Made by a program: the position numbers and the translations under genes. Positions 1 through 6,535 of a DNA stretch of 6,535 nucleotides are shown in pieces; the stretch's first letter is position 1; each line of letters starts with the position of its first letter. The notes under the pieces were generated by a model. The model had not been told where the DNA came from. It did not search any database and worked only from the letters and a program-made list of their open reading frames with translations. The stretch covers positions 1 to 6,535 of the forward strand of contig JASHVC010000806.1 of NCBI GenBank assembly GCA_030039655.1, written 5' to 3'. This DNA comes from Xanthobacteraceae bacterium. GTDB taxonomy: Bacteria > Pseudomonadota > Alphaproteobacteria > Rhizobiales > Xanthobacteraceae.

Positions 1-987
1 ATGGGCAATACCGGCGGCGACCTTCGTGACGAGTTCAACGGTCGCCTCGATCATTCCGTGTGGTACGAATCGCCAACAATGGGCGGATGGCAGTTTAACT
101 TCCTGTTTATGCCGGGCCAGAACCGCGCTTGGAACAGCACCAATATTGCCGCCGGCGAAGTCGAGTGCACGGGCGGCGACACGCCGCAAAGCGGCGGCAA
201 TTCGCCGGACGCTTGCAACGACGGCGCGTTCAGCAACGCCCTCAGCACCAATGTCAGCTATACCAACGGCGGGTTCTACACGACCGGAGCCTTCGAATGG
301 CACCAGGCCGTCAATCGCCAAAGCGACATCACGGCCATTTACGGCGTCCCTGCAGGGGGCGGTAACGGCTGCAGCGCGAATACGGCTTTGACCGGTGCGC
401 AAGTGGCCGCTTGCCAGAATTTCTTCAATCAGGACGTTGCCGACGAATGGGCCGCGAAGATTGGTGCACTATACAAATTCGAAACTGGCACCACGATCGG
501 TGGCATCGTCGAATATTTGCACCGCGACGTCCCCGCCGATTTGCAATTCCAGGATGAACGCACGCGGTTCGGCACCTGGCTCTTCGTAAGCCAACAGGTT
601 ACTCCGGTCGACAGCGTCCATTTCGGCTGGGCGCATGCGTTCCGCACCCCGGGCGATCCCGGACAGCACAACGACGCCACCCTCGTGACTGCGGATGGCG
701 GGGGAACTTTCGCGCCGAACGATAACCAGGCCGATATGGTTACGGCAATGTGGAGGCGCACGCTTATGCCGGGTTTGACTTGGTACAATGTCGTGTCGGC
801 GATCTTCAATGGACCGAGCGCCCACTACGCGCTCGGCGCACAAAGCTCAACCGGGGTCACCGTCGATTGCCATGATGCTTCCAGCGTCGACTCGAGTTAT
901 GGTCCTTACACCGGCGCACCGGGTCCGGCGTGCTTCACCGGCACCACGATCGTCGGCGTGTCGACCGGCCTGAATTACAAGTTCTAG
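1..987 (+). CDS. Outer-membrane porin, C-terminal part (5' end outside window)
   Basis: The gene encodes a beta-barrel porin for passive diffusion of small hydrophilic solutes across the outer membrane. The visible 328 residues show amphipathic, aromatic-rich strand segments alternating with Gly/Asn/Asp-rich loops, for example around residues 18-38, 82-102, 148-174, 190-214, 247-270 and 315-328. The protein ends in Asn-Tyr-Lys-Phe, and a C-terminal Phe is the usual signal recognised by the barrel assembly machinery. Six cysteines fall as three close pairs (56/72, 124/138, 290/311) in loop-like stretches, probably disulfides. No signal peptide or ribosome site is visible and the frame is open at base 1, so the first ATG is almost certainly an internal Met and the gene starts upstream. 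The style resembles Gram-negative porins of Bradyrhizobium-like bacteria (Porin_4-type, from memory). Porin is the confident call; substrate preference cannot be read. Confidence 0.85.
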   Translation: MGNTGGDLRDEFNGRLDHSVWYESPTMGGWQFNFLFMPGQNRAWNSTNIAAGEVECTGGDTPQSGGNSPDACNDGAFSNALSTNVSYTNGGFYTTGAFEWHQAVNRQSDITAIYGVPAGGGNGCSANTALTGAQVAACQNFFNQDVADEWAAKIGALYKFETGTTIGGIVEYLHRDVPADLQFQDERTRFGTWLFVSQQVTPVDSVHFGWAHAFRTPGDPGQHNDATLVTADGGGTFAPNDNQADMVTAMWRRTLMPGLTWYNVVSAIFNGPSAHYALGAQSSTGVTVDCHDASSVDSSYGPYTGAPGPACFTGTTIVGVSTGLNYKF

Positions 988-1015
988 GGGCTCCAACCAC
1001 GTTTTTGACAGGGCG

Positions 1016-1050
1016 TATCCGGCTGGTCCCGCATCGGGAACAGCCGGATA
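1016..1050 (+). terminator. Long hairpin downstream of the porin gene, possible terminator
   Basis: A 10-bp arm (1016-1025, TATCCGGCTG) pairs perfectly with 1041-1050. After one G/A mismatch, a second 5-bp stem (1027-1031 with 1035-1039) closes on a 3-base CAT loop. It lies 28 bases after the porin stop codon, where a terminator or 3' mRNA-stabilising hairpin would be expected. There is no real T-tract after it (only ATTGTCC), so intrinsic termination is uncertain; it could instead protect the porin mRNA 3' end or be a dispersed palindromic element. Confidence 0.45.
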
Positions 1051-1123
1051 TTGTCCATCAGCTAAAAGTGGCTGTGATGCGAAGCGCAGATGATTGGACA
1101 GCAGCTGCCGAGCATGGTTGACG

Positions 1124-1152
1124 TTGTCGGTGGCTTGGTCAAAATCTATCCA
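1124..1152 (+). promoter_or_regulatory. Weak candidate housekeeping promoter for the small secreted-protein gene
   Basis: TTGTCG (1124-1129) and TATCCA (1147-1152) are separated by 17 bases and sit 38 bases before the ATG at 1191. Both hexamers match the sigma-70-type consensus only partly, and an alternative TTGACG (1118-1123) lacks a good partner. This is a tentative reading based on position and spacing. Confidence 0.2.
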
Positions 1153-1190
1153 GTTATCTTGAGAGGGCGATCGGCGGTGCGAGCGCGACG

Positions 1191-1478
1191 ATGAATTTTC
1201 GGTTCAGCCTTTTGGCTTTTTCATTGGCCATCGTGACCGCTTCGAATTCGGCGTGTGCTCAGCCTTATGCCGACCGGTGGATACTGCACCGTGGAGCGCA
1301 TGTTCCTGGCCGGCAGGTGCGTGATTGGTACGGCGGAACTTTCAGGCCGGCGTGTTGCGTCCTCGGTCCGTACGGCAGACCCGGTGAGCCTTTGGGCCCC
1401 GCCTACAACATGGGCGTATTGATGCCGGACCCGAGACTTTGCGGTCCGGGAGCCTGTCAAGACAATCCGCGCTATTAG
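1191..1478 (+). CDS. Small secreted cysteine-containing protein, function unknown
   Basis: This 95-residue protein is not recognised. Residues 1-23 form a clear Sec signal peptide: a charged start with Arg4, a hydrophobic run (about 6-17), and an Ala-Cys-Ala cleavage motif before Gln24. The residues before Cys22 do not make a lipobox, so a lipoprotein is unlikely. The mature part (about 72 residues) is rich in Pro, Gly, Arg and Tyr, with an adjacent pair Cys55-Cys56 and a second pair Cys84/Cys89, which suggests disulfide bonding in the periplasm or outside the cell. No transmembrane segment follows the signal. The ribosome site is weak (GAGCG at 1181-1185; a better GAGAGGG at 1161 is too far away). 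It may stand alone between the porin and the COG4705-like gene. The signal peptide makes a real gene likely, but the family is unknown. Confidence 0.6.
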   Translation: MNFRFSLLAFSLAIVTASNSACAQPYADRWILHRGAHVPGRQVRDWYGGTFRPACCVLGPYGRPGEPLGPAYNMGVLMPDPRLCGPGACQDNPRY

Positions 1479-1572
1479 ACGTCCAACAAGGCTAGCTGGC
1501 GGCTGGGCTCCAAGGGAGCATGGATTCTCCAGGCGCGCCACTCTCGAGCCTCTTCAAATTCCGCGAGCTAGG

Positions 1573-2370
1573 ATGAGTGATTCGATGTCTCGACCAGCGT
1601 CGCCTTCGTCAGACGTTGCGGCCAAGGTGCCGGAAGTCACGCTGATCTTTTGGATCATCAAAATCGCCGCCACGACGCTGGGCGAGACCGGTGGTGACAC
1701 CATCACGATGACATTGAATTGGGGTTATTTGGCGGGGACGTTGCTGTTCCTCGGCGTTCTTATTGTCCTCGTGATCGCGCAGATTGCGGCGAAGAAATTC
1801 TATTCGCCTCTCTACTGGGCCACGATCGTTGCCTCCACCACATTTGGCACGACCATGGCGGATTTTGCCGATCGTTCTCTTGGCATCGGCTACACGGGCG
1901 GCTCGACATTGATTTTTGTATGTCTGATGGCCGTGCTGGCACTTTGGTACTGGTCGCAGGGCACCATCGCGGTAGACGCGGTGAACGCGCCCAAAGCTGA
2001 GGCGTTCTACTGGGCCGCCATCACCTTCTCACAGACGCTCGGCACTGCGCTCGGCGATTGGATGGCCGACACCGACGGTTTTGGCTTCGGTGGCGGCGCT
2101 CTCGTCTTCGCTGCGGGACTTGCGGTGATCGTCGCGCTCTATTTCTGGACCAAAATCTCTCACGTCGTGCTGTTCTGGGCAGCGTTCATTCTCACTCGCC
2201 CGCTCGGCGCAACGGTCGGTGATTTCCTCGACAAGCCCGTGGATGATGGGGGTCTTGCCCTCAGCCATCCGCTCGCGTCGGCGGTCATTGCAGCGTCTAT
2301 TATTATTTGCCTGCTTGTCCTCCCGCAGCGGGCCGGGCGGCACTTTAGCGGACCGGAAGGCACATCTTAA
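1573..2370 (+). CDS. Eight-helix tetra-repeat membrane protein (COG4705-like), function unknown
   Basis: A 265-residue inner-membrane protein that resembles the uncharacterised COG4705 'membrane-anchored protein' group (recalled, not searched). After a polar N-terminus (1-20) it has four copies of a two-helix unit at about residues 26-76, 81-132, 145-196 and 201-252, giving about eight membrane segments. Each copy starts with an aromatic-Trp pair and carries Leu/Phe-Gly-x3-Gly/Ala-Asp, with Gly/Asp at 37/42, 92/97, 157/162 and 212/217. An acid repeated four times inside the membrane suggests a transporter or channel-like protein, but that is inference. The start is uncertain: AGG at 1570-1572 touches the ATG at 1573, so the second in-frame ATG at 1585 is a reasonable alternative. 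The gene ends 17 bases before a bidirectional terminator and converges with katG. Confidence 0.8.
   Translation: MSDSMSRPASPSSDVAAKVPEVTLIFWIIKIAATTLGETGGDTITMTLNWGYLAGTLLFLGVLIVLVIAQIAAKKFYSPLYWATIVASTTFGTTMADFADRSLGIGYTGGSTLIFVCLMAVLALWYWSQGTIAVDAVNAPKAEAFYWAAITFSQTLGTALGDWMADTDGFGFGGGALVFAAGLAVIVALYFWTKISHVVLFWAAFILTRPLGATVGDFLDKPVDDGGLALSHPLASAVIAASIIICLLVLPQRAGRHFSGPEGTS
1648..2328 (+). repeat. Four-fold internal protein repeat (two nested duplications)
   Basis: Within the membrane protein, four homologous units share the pattern Phe/Tyr-Trp ... Leu/Phe-Gly-x3-Gly/Ala-Asp, followed by a Gly-rich turn and a hydrophobic helix. The key Gly residues lie at 37, 92, 157 and 212. The spacing 55/65/55 means that unit 1 to unit 3 and unit 2 to unit 4 are both exactly 120 residues apart. 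The similarity is visible in the protein and less so in the DNA, so the duplications are old. Confidence 0.75.
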
Positions 2371-2387
2371 TGAGGACTCAAAGTAAA

Positions 2388-2417
2388 GGCGGCGTTCAAA
2401 TTGCCCTGAACGCCGCC
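2388..2417. terminator. Bidirectional intrinsic terminator between convergent genes
   Basis: GGCGGCGTTCA (2388-2398) pairs perfectly with 2407-2417 across an 8-base loop, an 11-bp GC-rich stem. It lies 17 bases after the stop of the + strand membrane protein and 30 bases after the stop of katG on the - strand. Reading katG's direction, the hairpin is followed by TTTACTTTG, a fair U-tract. On the + strand the tail (CCGATCTTTCG) is weaker. It most likely serves chiefly katG and secondarily the opposing gene. Confidence 0.75.
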
Positions 2418-2447
2418 CCGATCTTTCGTCAAAATGTCTCGCCGGGC

Positions 2448-4720
<2,273 letters not shown>

Positions 4721-4802
4721 GATCAATTTGTGAGGTACCGTGCTTACCGGGAGTCTGACCGAGGCACGATTGAAAGTACAACCGGTGCCTACGGACTGGC
4801 GC

Positions 4803-4814
4803 TCCCGCGCGGGA
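4803..4814. repeat. 12-bp perfect palindrome
   Basis: TCCCGCGCGGGA is self-complementary over all 12 bases with no spacer. It overlaps the first three bases of the GGAAC element at 4812-4816, as a repressor site might. In GC-rich DNA a chance palindrome of this size is not very rare, so the role is open. Confidence 0.4.
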
Positions 4815-4835
4815 ACGACGATTTTCATTGCCGTT
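4812..4835 (+). promoter_or_regulatory. EcfG-like (general stress response) promoter motif, orphan
   Basis: GGAAC (4812-4816) is followed, after 15 bases, by CGTT (4832-4835). Alphaproteobacterial EcfG promoters have GGAAC and CGTT usually 16-17 bases apart, so this one is a base short. It points along the + strand, away from katG, and no solid gene lies downstream on that strand within the window. It could drive a small RNA, a very short gene, or antisense transcription into the 3' end of the marC-type gene, or be chance. Confidence 0.25.
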
Positions 4836-4983
4836 TCAACTGCTAAATTGCGTGGATGTCAACGGTTGCTAGCATGCGGCGTTTGATTTGGTGGTATGCA
4901 GCCAATCCTTTGTGAACGCGGAGATAATTGCGATGGATCAATGCGCAGTTTTGCCAAATCGGAAGAAGCTTGGTCGTCGGCAC

Positions 4984-5640
4984 TCAGTGGGCGGCAACAA
5001 CGCCGTAGTTCTGTAACGCTTCCATGACGCCGTGAAAAATTAGGCCTCCGCCCATGGCGGCAACAAAGAAGCCGATGATGCGCGTTGCCGCGTCGATACC
5101 CATGGGGCCGATCCGTGCCAGTAGGGTCTGGGCGTAAGCCAGGCAAAGATAGGTCACGAACATGGTCGCGACGATGGCGGCAGCAATGACGCCAAAGGAG
5201 GCAATCTCAAGCCCTGGCTGCCTGGCGAGTGAAGTCATGCCGAGTATCGTCGCGATCGCACCCGGGCCGCACATAAGCGGCATCGCCAGCGGCACGAACG
5301 CGATATCGCCCTTTGGCCCATTGCCGTTGACCGCAACCATCGACCCGCTGGACGAAGATCCGGAAAAAAGGTCGAAGCCGATGCGCATCAATATGATGCC
5401 GCCGACAATGCGGACCATGCTCAGGGACACGCCGAATATTCGCAGTATGAAAGCGCCAAAGAACAGAAAGAAAAATAACAGCGCGGCGGCATAAATACAG
5501 GAGTGCAATGCGACTTGGCGATGGGCCTTCACATCCTTTCCTTCGAGGAGTCCGAGAAAGATCGGCAGTGCTTCGAGCGGATTTATGATGGCGAGCAATG
5601 TCGAAAAAGTGCCGACAAAGAGCGTCAATAAATGCTGCAC
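4984..5640 (-). CDS. MarC-family integral membrane protein
   Basis: A 218-residue protein of the MarC/YchE/YhgN family of inner-membrane proteins. The family was once linked to multiple antibiotic resistance, but its transport substrate is not established. About six helices are visible (near 5-29, 46-66, 73-92, 117-138, 148-172, 187-208). The family signatures are present: Ile-Asn-Pro followed by Leu-Glu-Ala-Leu-Pro-Ile-Phe (19-28), and Phe-Val-Pro-Leu-Ala-Met-Pro-Leu-x2-Gly-Pro-Gly-Ala-Ile (115-129), in two related halves. A Ser/Gly-rich linker (93-113) separates them. The start is GTG: an in-frame TGA lies seven codons upstream and the first helix begins almost at once, so no other start fits better. 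The ribosome site is weak (GGGGCGG, 8 bases upstream). It follows the binding-protein gene by 56 bases on the same strand and may share its transcript. Confidence 0.92.
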   Translation of the reverse strand: MQHLLTLFVGTFSTLLAIINPLEALPIFLGLLEGKDVKAHRQVALHSCIYAAALLFFFLFFGAFILRIFGVSLSMVRIVGGIILMRIGFDLFSGSSSSGSMVAVNGNGPKGDIAFVPLAMPLMCGPGAIATILGMTSLARQPGLEIASFGVIAAAIVATMFVTYLCLAYAQTLLARIGPMGIDAATRIIGFFVAAMGGGLIFHGVMEALQNYGVVAAH

Positions 5641-5696
5641 GTCAGAGACCGCCCCGATTCAAACAGCGACACGTCTTCCATATTATCGATATTGAA

Positions 5697-6535
5697 TCAA
5701 TCTGCGAGACTTCCCAGCGCATAGACCGTCTGCATTAGGGGGCCGGGACGTAGTCCGAAGAACCAGCGCTGAAATACATCGCCGGCCTGTCCACTACGAA
5801 AAATCTGCGCAAGTCCCGTGTTCACGGCCAGCCGCAAAACCCAGTCTCCGCGTGGCAGCGCGATGGCATATTGTTCGACCGACAGATCGTCAGGCAACAC
5901 CACGAATGCCTTTCCGCTCTTAAACTTCGCACCGGTGAGTAACAGCTTGTCGCTGGCAAATCCGTCAACTCTTCCAGCTTCCAGGAACGATATACCCTCC
6001 TCGCGATCCTTCACCAAAATCAAGGTTGCATCGACGTTTTGCCGGCGTATCTGCTCCGCCATCGCGCTGGCGTTGGTCGTGCCGGCGATGACTGCGATCT
6101 TTTTCCCTGTCATGTCGGCAAACGAATGAATATTCGACGATTGCGCCACTACAATGCCCGTCGATTCCAAAAAGACCAGATTTGAGAAGTCCACTTCCTT
6201 CATGCGCCCAAGCGTTACCGTGCTGGCGCCGCACTCCATATCGGCCTTGCCGTCGGCAATTGTGGAAAATCGCGTATCGACCGTTACCGCGATCCATTGG
6301 ATTCTCAAGTCTTGCAACCCGAACTGCTGCGCGATCGAATGCACGACCTGTTTGCAGAGATCAATCGTATAGCCGAGCGGCTCGTTCCCGCCGTTGAGGA
6401 ATGAAAACGGCCGCGCATCTGTGCGGTAGGCGATACGAATGGCTTTCCTGGCGGTGATGGATGTCAGCCGGCTGTCGGCTGCCAACTGGGCCTGCGCCGA
6501 GGCGACCCACAGTATGCATAGAGCCGCGAATAGGG
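5697..6535 (-). CDS. Periplasmic amino-acid-type solute-binding protein (SBP family 3), 5' end outside window
   Basis: This is the substrate-capturing component of a polar amino-acid ABC importer, acting in the periplasm. The frame stays open to the window edge, giving 278 visible residues. The first 15 end a signal peptide: a hydrophobic run followed by Ala-Ser-Ala-Gln-Ala, then Gln-Leu-Ala-Ala-Asp. A TTG codon at 6485 lies after this cleavage region and is not the true start. Family-3 features, counted from the first visible residue, are Pro-Phe-Ser-Phe (42-45), Gly-Tyr-Thr-Ile-Asp-Leu (54-59), the ligand-site stretch Ser-Thr-Val-Thr-Leu-Gly-Arg-Met-Lys-x-Val-Asp-Phe-Ser (104-117), Gly-Thr-Thr (151-153), and Asp-Gly-Phe-Ala-Ser-Asp (190-195). 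The Thr-x-x-x-Arg pattern resembles glutamate/aspartate-type binders, but the ligand is inferred. No permease or ATPase gene is visible downstream; a marC-type gene follows, so the partners lie upstream or elsewhere. Confidence 0.9.
   Translation of the reverse strand, partial: LFAALCILWVASAQAQLAADSRLTSITARKAIRIAYRTDARPFSFLNGGNEPLGYTIDLCKQVVHSIAQQFGLQDLRIQWIAVTVDTRFSTIADGKADMECGASTVTLGRMKEVDFSNLVFLESTGIVVAQSSNIHSFADMTGKKIAVIAGTTNASAMAEQIRRQNVDATLILVKDREEGISFLEAGRVDGFASDKLLLTGAKFKSGKAFVVLPDDLSVEQYAIALPRGDWVLRLAVNTGLAQIFRSGQAGDVFQRWFFGLRPGPLMQTVYALGSLAD

Noticed and set aside
1037..1041. GGAAC in the porin downstream region as an EcfG promoter
   Set aside because: It lies inside the hairpin and there is no CGTT or GTT at the right distance downstream.
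1507..1519. Small hairpin GCTCC-AAG-GGAGC before the COG4705-like gene
   Set aside because: Only five base pairs with no T-tract; too weak to call a terminator or regulatory structure.
5641..5684. Short leader-like frame (ATG near 5682, - strand) running into the MarC-type start
   Set aside because: The arrangement looks like a translationally coupled leader peptide, but the ATG has no ribosome site and the frame has no regulatory codon run or attenuator hairpin.

Overview
The window reads as ordinary chromosomal DNA from a GC-rich alphaproteobacterium. The best guess is a Hyphomicrobiales member near Bradyrhizobium or Rhodopseudomonas. This rests on the style of the porin, the tetra-repeat membrane protein, the codon usage, and one weak EcfG-like (GGAAC...CGTT) motif. 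The assignment is inference from recalled family resemblance, not from a search.

Layout: the + strand (1-2370) carries the C-terminal part of an outer-membrane porin cut by the window edge, then a small secreted cysteine-containing protein of unknown function, then an eight-helix membrane protein built from four related repeats (COG4705-like). These face a - strand block (2448-6535). In its transcription order this block is an amino-acid-type periplasmic solute-binding protein (5' end off the window), a MarC-family membrane protein, a 355-base intergenic stretch, and katG, a complete catalase-peroxidase. The two blocks converge on an 11-bp-stem terminator at 2388-2417 that can serve both directions.

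How the genes fit together: only loosely. Most products act in or across the envelope (porin, secreted protein, two membrane proteins, binding protein), and KatG is a cytosolic peroxide-detoxifying enzyme. The binding-protein and marC-type genes are 56 bases apart on the same strand and may be co-transcribed. katG probably has its own promoter: a 7-bp inverted repeat lies 65-92 bases upstream of its start, and no oxyR or fur-type regulator is visible beside it.

I found no mobile element, CRISPR array, tRNA, rRNA or convincing new multi-gene system. The points most worth a second look are the nested duplication in the COG4705-like protein (repeat motifs spaced 55/65/55 residues), the palindrome overlapping the EcfG-like motif in the katG-marC gap, and the katG upstream inverted repeat. 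In addition, the binding-protein gene clearly extends past its first apparent start codon into a signal peptide that runs off the window.
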